A stretch of DNA of 64,000 bases from Sacculina carcini (Eukaryota; Arthropoda; Thecostraca; Sacculinidae), in contig OU696578.1 in assembly GCA_916048095.2 (NCBI GenBank), positions 470,298 through 534,297 on the forward strand, read 5' to 3'. Shown here in pieces: positions 21,925-34,303 of the stretch; within the stretch, counting starts at the first letter, position 1, and each line of letters begins with the position of its first letter. The translations under genes were made by a program, and so were the position numbers. A model generated the notes under the pieces. It was not told the DNA's origin. It saw nothing but the letters and a program-made list of their open reading frames with translations, and ran no database searches.

Positions 21925-23046
21925 TACAAGACAACACCGCACAGCAAACACGCCCGAACACGACTCCCTCCACGAACTCAGAGGACAATACAAGGACACC
22001 ATTGCATAAGCGCACACACACTCACATACACATGCAGAACAAACCACAACGACACCTGACACTCGACACTTGCAATCTTGCACACTCCTCGCTGCAATAC
22101 ATGCACATGCACACACACTCGCACAAAAACATACATACACAATGCGCAAAGCACCACGCCAGCAAACACAAGAAGCATAAGCCCACACACAACGAAAACC
22201 CAGAACTACACCTCCCCCTGTTTCTTAAGAAACAAACATATAAAAAACGCCAACACAGCAACAAAAAATAAAAAGCGAACACAATCACGGAGATATACAA
22301 AGAAACAACAACCAAACAAAATCCGCTCCGGCCCGCCCATCCAGCTCGACGGCTCCACCAGAAACACGCACCTGGCTACGGCGAAGCACAACACGTCAGG
22401 CCCCAGCGTCCCCCGCGCTCCCGCCTCGCCCGTGCTCTTCAGTGCTCCGCCGCAACCTGCCGTCTTCTCCATCACCGGCCGCCGCGACAGGGCGCAACAC
22501 CTCGGCCCCAGCACCCACCGTGCTCCCGCCGTCACCTGTGCTCTTCAGCACCCTATCGCAGCCGGCCGTAATCCACCTTCCACAAATGCCGTCTTGCCTT
22601 CCGCAAGTTCTGCTTGTTTGTTCTGCGACGTAGCCAGCACCAAGGCAGGCGGGACGACGAGCAACCTCGGCGCAGCTCCCCGGCTGCCTGCTTGCCGGCA
22701 CCATGCTCCACTGTCGTCCCCCTGCACACCCTCTTGCCACGCCGCCGAACACAACCTCTATCTTCCACTTTGCCACTGATGCCCAAGGGTCAGTACCACC
22801 GCCGCTGCTGAAGTCATTGTCAATTCATCAATTCCATGACACTATCCCGAAGCAACTACAACAATCTACACTAAACTACACTATTCCGAAGCAAAATCAA
22901 ACCGCCTATCCATAAAAACCACAAAAAACAAATCACTGAAAAGGCCGAAATAGCTTGTAACTTGACAAAACGTGTCCCTTGAAATGCAGCACGCCCGCAA
23001 ACACAAGAAGCATAAGCCCACACACAACGAAAACCCAGAACTACAC
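21925..23046. repeat. G-poor, C/A-rich block with 57-bp direct repeats
   Basis: The plus strand is strongly depleted of G over about 1 kb. A 57-bp direct repeat (containing CACAAGAAGCATAAGCCCAC) occurs at about 22155-22211 and 22990-23046. Between them, a GC-rich segment (22320-22780) contains two diverged copies of a proline-rich stretch (SPVLFS..QPAV) in different reading frames. No known protein domain is visible. A decayed retroelement or other repeat is most likely. Confidence 0.45.
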
Positions 23047-23933
23047 ATAGCGGTATATTTATGAACTTCTTAATATTTATCTGGTAGTTTTTAGCATTGT
23101 CGATTAAACATTTGATTCCAGAGAACAATATATTTGAGTTGAGGCAAAGAGATAAAGCGATACAGATATAATGGCGGCATATACTTGTCAATGATCAAAT
23201 GTTCACATGAGACATATGAAAACACAGATTTAGTATTCACAACAGCAAAATAGCACAATAATGCACAATCGACCGAACATTAGCATTGAAATTAGTTGAA
23301 AATTTGACATTGCTGACATCCATATGCATATATTTGTTACGTTGTTAAAAAGCTTAGTTGACAATAAAACACTACAAGATGTAGCAATCGGAGTCATGCG
23401 ACTCATGAAGTGACGTGTGAGAGCTTGACATGACAGCACATATGATATCTTTCACACAGAACTCCGGCAACACATTGATAAATGCACGCAAATCACTGGA
23501 AACCACAGCAAACCTGGATCATTGAATCCACCACGTTGAAACTGATAAAACGATGGCAGGTTGAAATAAGAATGTCAAATTCAAGTTGCTCTTACACACA
23601 CACAGTATCTGTTGTTCGATCCATGCAAAATACTGTTACCGTGATGTCCACACACACACACACACGAACATACAAACGCACAGTGCTAGAAGAATGAGGG
23701 AAATCATATTAGCAAGATGTAATGAGATGAGCACAGATGAACGATCATTATCTCGAGTGCTGGGATGAAGCAGTCTTATGCGCCTGCAACCCCTAGTTAC
23801 TTCTGTAAACAAACAACAATCAGAATGTCTTATACCGCTGTCAGGCACAACAAGAATGACATTCCATATTGCACATTTTACACTGTTAATATACAATAAG
23901 TTTTCCAGCACGGAAACAGTTTGGCCATTGAAG
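23047..23933. other. Intergenic, no gene recognised
   Basis: AT-rich sequence with one short CA run near 23650. The 3' UTR of the ImpL2-like gene presumably lies in the part next to 23933. Confidence 0.4.
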
Positions 23934-24071
23934 TCACATTGCCCCTACTTTTAAGGGATAGACGAATGTTAGCACGCTGTCAGAGTGAAGCTGGTTGATG
24001 GCCGTGCATTGGTAAAGACCCATGTCAATCCACTGAAGATCTTCAATCACCAGCGAACCTTCAGCATCAAT
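23934..24071 (-). CDS. ImpL2: ImpL2-like exon 7
   Basis: 46 codons including TGA, acceptor TTCCGGTAG. It encodes the second half of Ig2, with the IDMGLYQC tyrosine-corner motif and terminal TFVYPLK. Confidence 0.92.
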   Translation of the reverse strand: MDAEGSLVIEDLQWIDMGLYQCTAINQLHSDSVLTFVYPLKVGAM

Positions 24072-27000
24072 CTACCGGAACAAAAATAACTTAATGACAC
24101 AACGCTCGTTCTATACACCACACATGTTAATATAGTGATGTCTAGGTCAGTGCTACTCAAAGTGTGGTACGCGTACCGGTGACGGTACGCGTACCATCGT
24201 CTACCGGTACGTGGAGATTTTCCAGAAAAGAAAGAAACAGTAGTCAAACTCCATGCCACGGTGAAATGTCAACATACTTTTATCATGTATTCATTATATT
24301 TTTCCTGTATATATGAATATGACTATTATTCTACTGTTATTATTAATATATTAATATTACTATTACTATTGACTGAATATTGCTTCACTTGCCGGTCCCT
24401 GACACATTGAAAAAAAAACCTGCCGGTACGCCACATCAGATAGTTTGAGAAGCACTGGTCTAGGTGACATATATGTGTCATATGTCAGAGGTTTCCATGA
24501 AAATTAGCTAAATAACAAGTACATCAGGAAATTCGAGCATAATACTAAAACACGGCATTTTCAGTGTTATTTCAGTGTTACATGATATCAGATATGATAG
24601 TTCAGTGAACCGACCAATGTCCTAGGGCCAATGAAAATTACACGCACTGTGCAAAATGGAAAGCATTGGGCTGAGTGGTATCAGTGGCGGATCTAGAGTT
24701 CAATTTTGGGAGGGACCGAATTAATTTTGGTGGGCTGAATCTTGGGGCGACGCAATGCAACTATGCAACGTCTTTGCAATAATTCTTATACCAATAAATT
24801 ACACAGGAATAATATTTAACGGGAAAAATATTTTTTCTTGACCACTTTTAGTGAATCTCTTGTTTTGAGGAGTTGATGGAAACCTTGGGGGGGGGGGGGC
24901 TGAAGCCCCCTGAGCCCCCCTGTACCCGCCAGTGAATGATATTGCATATACGTCGCTGTTTGAACACAATGATGTTTTTTCGAAATACCCGCAGGCGGTC
25001 GTCGAGAGAGGTCAGGTTAAGTGTGACATCATTCATCTTCCATCGAATTGACGGCTTTGGGGTTCCTTCAGCGCGGCACGGCAGAACAACTGAACTGCCT
25101 ATTCTGTGTACAGTAAGAAAGAAGGTTTCCAGAGCTTACTAATACACAAAATATGCCTGTTAGGTAGATATAATGTAACTGATGAAGTTTACGAAATACA
25201 AAATACATAAAAACGAATTGTTTCAAATGAACTGTTTCGTAGAGAGAGCTGCTAAAAAGAACGATAATTTCACTTTACAAACAGCATTTTGAACTGTTGT
25301 AGTCAGTCTTACTAATGACGAGTGGCAGTATTTTCTGTCAGTCACTATACTAGTGTGAGGATACGTGTTATTCATTTTCATCAGCTACGCCACTAGAGCG
25401 CCTTCACGAAGACACGCGTAGAAAAATGTGCATAAATTGGCATTTTCAATGCTTGGCCAAAAGTGTCCACGTCCCAAATAAAATATGGAAGGATAAAACG
25501 CTGTATGGGCAATGCAAATACATAATTTCACAAGACTCACACCGAGAACAATCTCCTTCTCCACATGGTGATTCTGGCCGGGATTATGTCTCCTCTTTCC
25601 CGGCAATGTCTGCTTTCTGGCGATCTCAAATGATCTGGAAGAAAACGAGCGCGAATTTGCATATGAACAAGCACAAACACACGCACATAAGAACAGCTGG
25701 CGACAAAACTCCTGCTGAAACGTGTAAGCCGTACTCAAATCGAGAAATATGACCAGTAGCGGATCCAGAGTGTTATTTGGGAGGAGGCTGAGTTAAGTAT
25801 CAGTGGCTAGGTAGCCTGTAAAGGTCATGAATTGGGGCATTTCCCAATGATATATACATACATTTACACACACAATAATGTGCAAATATGCTTTGCAATA
25901 AGGCTTATAACAACAAATTATACAGAAAACTATTTCCTGATCTGTTCTAGTGAACCTCTTGGTTACGGGGAGTTGATGGAAACATTGTGTGTGGGCCCCC
26001 GAGCACTCCCTCTGGATCCGCCGGTGATTATTTCGGTGATTTGATGATGCGCCCGATAATCAGGCGTGCGCAGGCTGCCAGGGGGGCATTGGTGCCCATT
26101 AAACGAATCACTGCTTCAAATATGCACGATTAAATCAAATTCAGTTGCATTGTTTTTACAAAAACTCATTACTTGCACTGCGCTTGTCAGCATATATTCT
26201 CTCACTTAAAGCTGGGGTAATGGATGTTATGTATCGCTCACAGTTGATTCAGACACCTCTAGACTTGGCCCTTCACAATACAATTATCGTGCTTGCATTG
26301 GGAGAATAATGGTAGCAATGGAGGAATTCGTGGATAAAATTCTCATCCGCGTTATTATTGTCGTAACTTACATGAATATGACATTTCTGATAATAATATT
26401 TACATCACAATACTTACCATCAATGAATACAGTCTGTGTTCGACTCAGTCGGCCCTTCGAGGAATTTGCCTCGCATGTGTACAAACCCTGCATTCAAACA
26501 TATTCTGGTTTGTCATGCCGTTCAATTGATCTTACTCGCGGAACACCCACTCAACAGATAAACAGTATACATTCGAGCTCCAGAAATCACGGAAAAGACG
26601 ACCACAAACAAGCATTGGCACCCAGGTGGAACCGCGTGACTTACACATGGAAAATCAACCAGGAAATAATAATGAGTGACAATGTGTGGTAACTATATAG
26701 CCAAGTGCATCAGGAATTCCAAACACACATCTAACGATGATGCACAAACCACATTGTACACCTTAACTGATACAAAAATATGTTGTGACAAAATTCTTCG
26801 AAACAAAAATACAAATATGAAAAAATGTATTTGGCCGACCAAGGAACTATGCTTATTTTTGTGTGTTTCATTTAGTTATATGTACTTATCATGTACTATG
26901 CTAGCTGGTGTTATGCGTGAATGAGTTGTGTTTTTATAACATGTCAGTGTGTGTGTGTGTGTGTGTATGTATGTCACTTGACACAGTCAGTGACACGAGG

Positions 27001-29371
27001 TCACTGCACTCTGTAATCGTCAGTATAGTTCAGTGTGGCCATATTTCTTTGAACTTGATAAAGCCCATGTCTGGTTGTCGCTAGTTTTCGTTACATGTCT
27101 GGCTTTTTTGGTGTGGACGAAACTGTCACTAAAATATCATTGTATTGGAGGTGCTAGTGTGTTGTTGTCACCTGATCGTTTGAACTAGGACACTCCAGAT
27201 ATAAACGGGACCGAGTGGAAACCATGAACATGTCCGAGTGTTCAACAGGCGACATGTCCTTTGAAACCCCGGCCGTTTCGTCATCAGTATTCTGCAGTAT
27301 AAAACCAAACAGCAGTATTTACTGGCCGAAATTGGCTCATTGCTTGAGAGATTCAGCTCGCAACGCTGCTTGTAATCGACACATACTAATTATAATTTTT
27401 CATATAACTTATAGGTCGTATTGCGGCATGTCAGAACGTTTTGTCAGTTGAACAACGTTACCACCGACACATCGCGATCATCATTCCCCTACACCGGCAG
27501 TCAGTGTGCGAGACAAGTTAAAGGAGCAGAAAAGGCGCAATACGTTACAACACTTATACACACGTCACACTAAGTAAAATAAAAATAAAGAATTGGACTC
27601 AAATGATTGAGCAACATTCGATTCAGCATGCAATTATTGTGGATTTCATGGACTTTGCCAGGAACATTTATTTATTGGAATCACGACCAATTGTCCTTTC
27701 TCTGACATCCGTAGGAGAAAGGGGCTCTAGTACAAACCACCTTCCAAATGTGACCATCAAATATCAATTTTCAGTCAAAATGTGAGCTCATCACACAGGC
27801 TCAGCTGGGCTTCGTCTATGGAAATAGCCAAATGCGAAGGTTGAATGGTACTTAACCTGGATTTCAAGTAAATTTCAGACATTTTGTACTTTAGCGACAT
27901 AACACTGGAACTGTGTTATTGGAACGTGCTATTGAAAATGTGCTAATGGAACGAAGAGCATTTGAAAAACCAGCCAAAGAAACAATAGCTCTCAAGCACT
28001 ATTGAAGCCAGATAATTTAAGCTAAGCATGTGATTATTTTCCACTATAATTCTACGAAACTTTGCATTCAATGAATCTTTATGCGTGCACATTGAGTGCA
28101 TTAATTCAAGTTGAGCCAGAAGAATGAGTTGTTTGCATGTGCGAGGCGTTAAGATGTACTGAGACAGTATTTTCACGTACCAGCTGAGTGGTGCTCTCCT
28201 GGCTAGAAGATGTTAATGGTGAACCATTCTTCAACCAGTTCACCTTGCTAACTGCACTGCCGTGGAAGCGACAGTCCAGCACCAGAGCGGATATGAGCAC
28301 AGGAGACGCGGTGGCAGGCGCAATGGTCGAGGAGGTGTCATCGTTTATGAGTCTGCTTTGCCAAGCATATTGCACGTATCTCGACATTGTTACACTCTCA
28401 TTGCCTGTCAAATCATTGCCAACACGAGGACGCCCAGCTGATATATGAGCTATATCACGAGCGAATGGTGAAATTGACGCAATATCTTCATCTTTCTATC
28501 AATAGCAAACGTTAAATAGACCACATCGACTATCTAGCTAGATTTTAACTCAAGTAGTTTGGCTTTTCATACAATCATTAACAGACTAATAACATGAAAT
28601 GCTCATTAAATTTATCAAAAGGGATTGTACTATTGTCCTATTAGCTTGTAAATATATGCAGTACGTTAATGATATTCATTTAGAATTTTTTGAGCTAGTG
28701 TATAAATTTGCAAATAAATTAATGTAATACAATATACATGTCAAAAATAATGACCGCCATTGTTTATTATTTCAAAAGAGAATTCCTGAGAACAATAGCT
28801 TCACATGCGGAAGATAAGGCACCAATACAATCGACAATAGACACAATATAAAGGAATATAATATTGCAATTCAAAGGCATATACACACAAACATCGAATA
28901 TGACACGCGGGTTTGATACCAGAACTGTCAAATCGTATTTACTGGTTCAAAATATATGAAAACTATTATCTGGTAAATTTTTAATACATGCTCCATATGG
29001 CCAAGCTTAAATGTGTAAATCTATTAAGAATACAGATGCATATTATTTTATATAAAATGCATTAGTAGTTGATAGTGAGAAGATATATTTTAGCTACAGA
29101 ATATTATAAACGTGTATACCATAATTGGATGTCGAAGATGTTTGGAGTGCGACCGAACGCTTGTTCATGCCAGTAAACTGAGAAAAAAACAACAAACACA
29201 GTAGCTGTATTAATATTTCAATTTTCCGTGGTATCTGATATTTATTCGTTGAACTTGTTCGATTTACAAGACAACAGGCTCTTCCAATCACGCCGACATT
29301 ATCACCTAATCAGACATTCGCACCTCGTGTAGCTATATGTGATTCTATATATCTGCATCCAAACTGTCGTT

Positions 29372-29403
<32 letters not shown>

Positions 29404-29459
29404 CAAACACACACACACACACACACACACAAACAAACACACACACACACAAACATACA

Positions 29460-29497
<38 letters not shown>

Positions 29498-29498
29498 A

Positions 29499-29537
<39 letters not shown>

Positions 29538-30118
29538 CACATACCAACACATACACACACAAGCAAACACACACACACAGACAGACATACAAACACACAC
29601 ACACACAGACATACACATTGAAAAAGTGCAAAGACTGGCAAGAAAAAATTACAAATAGTCTGAAAGATTGCCGTACGAGGAGAGATTGATCCAAGTGAAC
29701 CTGACAACACTGGCCGAGATAAGAGAACGAGCAGACCTCGTCAATCAATGTCTGTTATATGTGTGTTTGATGGAAAATATGTCGGTCTAGTGCGCGCGAG
29801 CAGGGAAGTAGAAAAGGTCTTTAAGGTCAACAATTGAGGAAGCCACGGTGTTTAAAAGACACTGTAATAACAGGTGTGTAGAGATCACTGGAATAATCTG
29901 CCAGAGCAAAATGTGATGTCAAACGACATAATATGCGATCTTGAAAAATGAACCGGATAATGGATGAGAATACGAGGCAGGACAGTCTGAACTCAGCCAA
30001 TTTTCTGCAAGCATACAATTAGCTGAACACACATACAAACACACACACACATACACACCTTATGATGGTCAGCCATGACAAGCGCCACAGTGAAGAACAG
30101 CAGAATCACAGCGACCAT
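23934..30118 (-). CDS. ImpL2: ImpL2/zig-like secreted two-Ig-domain protein, 7 coding exons, 303 aa
   Basis: Exons joined in phase: 30059-30118, 28181-28495, 27172-27291, 26418-26487, 25541-25634, 24989-25103, 23934-24071 (912 nt, 303 aa). The order is a signal peptide (VAVILLFFTVALVMA), an N-terminal linker, then Ig domain 1 with LDC, VNWLKNG and a distal STRSRLYLE..DQGLYTCEA. A linker leads to Ig domain 2 with IGSSVVLPCRAEGTPKP, IRW, GSLVIEDLQWIDMGLYQC, ending TFVYPLK. This is the arrangement of insect ImpL2 and nematode ZIG proteins. ImpL2 is a secreted binder of insulin-like peptides, and ZIGs maintain axon position. I infer a similar extracellular role. The last residues are just VGAM, so there is no membrane anchor. 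Three hAT miniature elements lie in its introns. Confidence 0.87.
24148..24457. mobile_element. hAT miniature element with perfect target duplication
   Basis: 310 bp from CAGTGCTACTCAAAGTG to AGTTTGAGAAGCACTG, flanked on both sides by GTCTAGGT (24140-24147, 24458-24465). It lies in the last intron of the ImpL2-like gene. Confidence 0.92.
24682..24933. mobile_element. hAT miniature element, CAGTGGCGG family
   Basis: 252 bp from CAGTGGCGGATCTAGAG to CCCGCCAGTG. Flanking 8-mers AGTGGTAT and AATGATAT match at 6 of 8. It ends 55 bp from exon 6 of the ImpL2-like gene. Contains a G10 run near 24889. Confidence 0.7.
24989..25103 (-). CDS. ImpL2: ImpL2-like exon 6
   Basis: 115 nt encoding the first half of Ig2: GSSVVLPCRAEG, then PSIRWKMND. 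Acceptor TGTACACAG, donor CTGCGG|GTATTT, phase 2 in and 0 out. Confidence 0.9.
25541..25634 (-). CDS. ImpL2: ImpL2-like exon 5 (inter-domain linker)
   Basis: 94 nt, acceptor TTCTTCCAG, donor CGGT|GTGAGT. Of the three frames, only the one beginning DHLRSPESR connects the phase-1 end of exon 4 to the phase-2 start of exon 6. It is rich in Arg and lacks a domain. Confidence 0.75.
25754..26026. mobile_element. hAT miniature element, CAGTGGCGG family
   Basis: 273 bp from CAGTAGCGGATCCAGAG to CTCTGGATCCGCCGGTG, clearly the same family as 24682-24933 (internal CTCTTGTTTTGAGGAGTTG-like segment shared). Flanks match only 5 of 8, so it is an older insertion. Lies in intron 4 of the ImpL2-like gene. 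Confidence 0.75.
26418..26487 (-). CDS. ImpL2: ImpL2-like exon 4
   Basis: 70 nt encoding GLYTCEANSSKG and the last strand of Ig1. Acceptor TGAATGCAG, strong donor GATG|GTAAGT. Confidence 0.9.
27172..27291 (-). CDS. ImpL2: ImpL2-like exon 3
   Basis: 40 codons, phase 0 at both ends, acceptor TATACTGCAG, donor GATCAG|GTGACA. It encodes the middle of Ig1 ending in STRSRLYLECPSSNDQ, the expected strand before the YTC motif. Confidence 0.85.
28181..28495 (-). CDS. ImpL2: ImpL2-like exon 2
   Basis: 105 codons, phase 0 at both ends, acceptor TTGATAG, donor CAGCTG|GTACGT. It encodes a linker and the first half of Ig1 (LDCRFHG, VNWLKNGSPL). Confidence 0.88.
29371..29612. repeat. (CA)n-rich compound microsatellite
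   Basis: About 240 bp of CA interrupted by AAACAC, ATACAC and CAGACA variants, within intron 1 of the ImpL2-like gene. Confidence 0.95.
30059..30118 (-). CDS. ImpL2: ImpL2-like exon 1 (signal peptide)
   Basis: 20 codons: MVAVILLFFTVALVMADHHK then donor AAG|GTGTGT. The ATG has A at -3. An acceptor-like CGTTGTTTCGCTGCAG at 30147 suggests that this exon also carries 28 nt of 5' UTR spliced to an upstream exon. Confidence 0.85.
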
Positions 30119-31408
30119 ATTGTAGTTGCTTGTTGTTCAACAGCACCTGCAGCGAAACAACGATTAGTTGAGCAGAAATACAAACACAGTCGAGGCGTGA
30201 ACATTTGTGATGTATTTGTGATGTATTTGCTGAAACAGCGACAGAAATGTTTTGAACTACTGGATTTATATACATATTCGAACAGTTTTGCTGTTGAATT
30301 TTACTCGTGTTCTAATCTATTGACATTCCGTCCCATCTTTTAATGTTTGCACAAACATTCTAATGACTCAATTTCAAACAGTCAGGAAAATTCTCATTAG
30401 AAAACAACATTGACAAAAATGACATAAATTAGAAGATTTACATTTGTATTTCATCTTATTCACAAAACTGTAGTGAAAAGGTACAGAACTAATTAATGTA
30501 CAGTGAGTGAGAGATACTCCTTGAATGTCAGAAGATTAACGATCACGTATAAGTAAAAGCCTGAACGAAAACTGACAACTTAACCCGAGCTAGCCACACA
30601 ACACTCTACAATGGTCCGTATTCTGGACTGTAGTTTGGTTCACGAGCTGGCTCAGTTTTGTCAACGCCATGACACACCGCCCACCAAGCACTACTGCGCA
30701 GTTCAATTGATGAGCGTTATTGCGGTCATAAGCCATTAAGCTGTCGTCCATGGTGGAGCCACCAAATGACCATCAATTATGATGATGCGTCACGTGCGGT
30801 CCTGCGCATCGTCCTAATCAAATGATCTCTTTCATATGCACAACGACCATATGAAACTTACACTCACACACGCTCAACACCATGATATTCACTGATCACA
30901 TGACATGACATGATTTACTGATGACAACACATGATCACTTCACTCACAATTAAGATTTCGGTGAATATTCTGATAAATGCTGACATTTAACACTAACTTG
31001 GCAAAAGGTCATTCTTGCTGGAATATGCCCCAATTCGCTTGAATTTTCACGAGCTGGTTTTTCAGCGGCATTGCTGGATTTAAGCGTAAAAATATATTTT
31101 TATTTTAATCCATAGAAATGCGACAACAAGTGAAATATATGGTAAAAGTTTAAATGTAATTTCGTATGCAAATATTGCTCGTGTTACGGAAAACATTAAG
31201 ATATTGATGTTGAGCTTGTTGAATTCATCAATCATGATTTTTGCTAATATATTTCAGATTAAATTTAGGAGAGCGTCTCATGCAAGTGAGAACGAGAAAA
31301 TTCATTTGATAAAAGTGTTGAGGAAATCTAACTGACTCGTCTCTAATCTGACAAAATTGTACAAACAAACATATAAAAACGTAGAAGCAAGCAATACTTA
31401 TACAGCAA

Positions 31409-31953
31409 ATGTTACTAATGGTACAATTGGTACTAATACGCCCAATGTTACTAATGGTACAATTGGTACTAATACACCCAATGTTACTAATGGTACAATT
31501 GGTACAAATACACCCAATGTTACTAATGGCACAATTGGTACTAATACGCCCAATGTTACTAATGGTACAATTGGTACTAATACACCAAATGTTACTAATG
31601 GTACAATTGGTACTAATACACCCAATGTTACCAATGGTACAATTGGTACTAATACACCAAATGTTACAAACGATACAATTGGCACTAATACACCAAATGT
31701 TACTCACGGTACAATTGTTACTAATACACCAAATATTACTAATGGTACAATTGGTACTAATACACCAAATGTTACTCACGGTACAATTGTTACTAATACA
31801 CCAAATGTTACTAATGGTACAATTGGTACTAATACACCAAATATTACTAATGGTACAATTGTTACTAATACACCAAATGTTACTCACGGTACAATTGGTA
31901 CTAATACACCAAATGTTACTAATGGTTCAATTGTTACTAATACACCAAATGTT
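31409..31953. repeat. 36-bp minisatellite, about 15 copies
   Basis: The unit starts AATGTTACTAATGGTACAAT and continues TGGTACTAATACACC(A/C). Because the unit is 36 bp and lacks stops, several frames stay open. The plus frame 31357-32010 reads a 12-residue repeat NVTNGTIGTNTP with a short unique tail (MARRFFPDVPPDNYQSV). I see no start context, splice signals or homology that would make it a gene. Confidence 0.9.
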
Positions 31954-34034
31954 AAAATGGCTCGTCGATTTTTTCCAGACGTACCTCCAGACAACTATCA
32001 ATCTGTTTAGGTTATAAGATAGACCACACATACACTCATGTTTGGGGGTGTATTCGCATGTAATGTTTGCGATACACACACGCACATGCACACACACTTG
32101 TATAATTGTGCAAGGCGGTTCATTTATCTAACCGAAACTTGTCGTATGTTTGTTAACAGTGCAATGAAACATCATATACAAACACTGCCCTTTGCTCTTC
32201 TGTGAGTGCAAACTAGCTCGTGCACTGCTGTGTCATACTGGGTGTGTTGTCATGCATGGTGCGATCGGTATCCGGCAGGAAGAGCGTTATTTCAAGCTAT
32301 GTTACCATGGCAACACCATGACCATTCAACACCTAGACTGAATCAAGTCGTAGTATGATCGTGGGTGGTATTATGACCAGGGTTATGGGTGGTATTATGC
32401 TTAATCCAACAGCCCGTATCCTGTTGACACAGCATCCAATTTATGTATCTGTTTTATTTATTCATTTCCAACTTGGCGTAAACACATGAATGTAAACACG
32501 AAAATTCAACATGATAACAAAGCAAGCCAATGGCTTGTTTCCCAGCCCCTTAAAGAAAGAAGAAAGAAAAATCGTACTCGAAGAATAACGAGACAAAACG
32601 CAAGTTCATATCATATTGACTCATGAAATTTTCTCTATTCATCTCATACCTGAACTGATGTCTTCGATTAAAAGTGAAAATGTACTGCCCAAAATGACAA
32701 TTATGGAGTTAAGTTTCATTGGAATAGAGTGTCAAATATAGAGTGGTTAATTTAGAAACACTAAAAATTACTGATATTATCTACAACAAATCTAAGCTGC
32801 AGATTACATTTCAACCCACTTCTGATAATGCTTATTTGCCAACTGGAAGATAACACTTGATTTTGTTCCAGTACGCAGAAACCGTGTTTACTCAGTAGTT
32901 TACATAGCTTTATGTAGCCTTTGCTCATTTTAGTTTAGATCTCAGAACTACACACTTCGTTTCAACAACAACAACATGTATTTAATATAGCGCCAAATAT
33001 ACAATGGTGCGATGACAGGATGAGATAAAAAATAATATAGTATGTATGTTTATAAAATAAGTGAAACAAATGTCAGAATAGCTAAGAGCATGACAGACAT
33101 GACAGACGTTTGGTCTTCGCTCCTTCAAAGAAACGACCCATGACTAATCTTCAGCTAAAAACCCAAAAAAGCAGAATAAACTGCATTCAGGACAATTTCG
33201 AGAAACCTCAAATCATTGAACAGATGGTAGAAATTGGAAAACAATATAAAATTGACAACCTCAGAATTAATCTTGAAGAGACTGGTCGAAGTGAAAGAAA
33301 ATTGAATGATTAATCCAGATACATCTTTTTTCTTATTAGAAAAAAGATTGAATAAAAATGGTGGAAAAATAAGAGAATAAATTGGATCAAGGAGAATACG
33401 GAGAGACTGTGGTGCGACACAAATTTCGTCTCGAGCCACCTCGTGACCCTACCAGCTCTGTGTACGCCTGCTTGTCTGTATGTCCGTGTGTCATGTTTGT
33501 CCGTGTCATTGTGTATGTGTTGTAGGAGCATGTGTGTGCGTGAGCTTGTTTGTACGTGTGTCCTGGTCGTGCTGTCCTGTTATTTCTGTACTTGTAAATA
33601 CAGTCGGTCCAAAGCACTCACGTTATCAACTTGTGTTGTTCCGTGGCAACCCAAACGACACAAGACCGAAATAAATAGAAATTCAGAAGGTGAATAGAAA
33701 AATCACAGAAGTAATCTAGAAATGGAAAACCAATTTAAATGGTAGAAACTGTACAATTGTTTCGAATAATGGCAAGACAAATTATAAATAGGAACAAATA
33801 AATAAAACAACAAGCAAACAAATAAATAAACACCAAATATGTGGGAAAATTAGAGACTGAATGGGAGAACAAACGTTCGACTGATCAATGTTACAGGTGC
33901 AAATATTATATTTGCATGGGAGCATTGTGATAAGGTGCATTTGATAGGCTTCTAATGGGAAAACTAGTGACAATTGCAATAATAAGAAGCTCACTGTGGC
34001 TCACTGCCAATTTCTAAGAAAACAACTTTGCTCC
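31954..34034. other. Intergenic, repeat-derived fragments only
   Basis: Near 32988-33018 a segment (AGCGCCAAATATACAATGGT) is the inverted relative of a segment inside the hAT element at 3540-3580. A 67-codon plus frame at 33110-33313 has no recognisable domain. No gene is supported. Confidence 0.4.
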
Positions 34035-34303
34035 CATAGCCGGATTGAGGCATGTGAAGGCCCCTGGGCAATCTATGCGTGGAGGCCTACCATGCTTGAG
34101 GCGAGTGGCGAGCGAAGCAAGCCTCACAGGTGGGCGCTGTAAGTTCCACCGGTAAATCATCATTGCCGGTCCTGCCAGTAATGAATTTTGGTTATAATAA
34201 TCACGTTTGCAAAATGGCCTTTTTTGGGTCCTTTCTTGAGGCCTCCTAAAATGTGGAGGCCCCTGGGCAGGTGCCCTCTTTGTCCCCCCTAAATGCGACC
34301 CTG
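34035..34303. mobile_element. hAT miniature element, short relative of 1411-3083
   Basis: 269 bp with both ends like the 1.67-kb copy (GCCGGATTGAGGCATGTG left, GGCCCCTGGGCAGGTGCCCT near the right). It is flanked by a perfect 8-bp duplication TTTGCTCC (34027-34034 and 34304-34311). Confidence 0.92.

Noticed and set aside
21891..21940. Helitron 3' end at the GC-rich hairpin
   Set aside because: No CTRR terminus follows the hairpin at the expected spacing on either strand.
22078..22779. 233-codon proline-rich plus frame
   Set aside because: Internal duplicate segments occur in different reading frames, there is no domain, and composition (G-poor strand) explains the lack of stops.
29310..29748. 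Cys/Val or His/Thr repeat proteins on both strands
   Set aside because: Translations of a CA/TG microsatellite.
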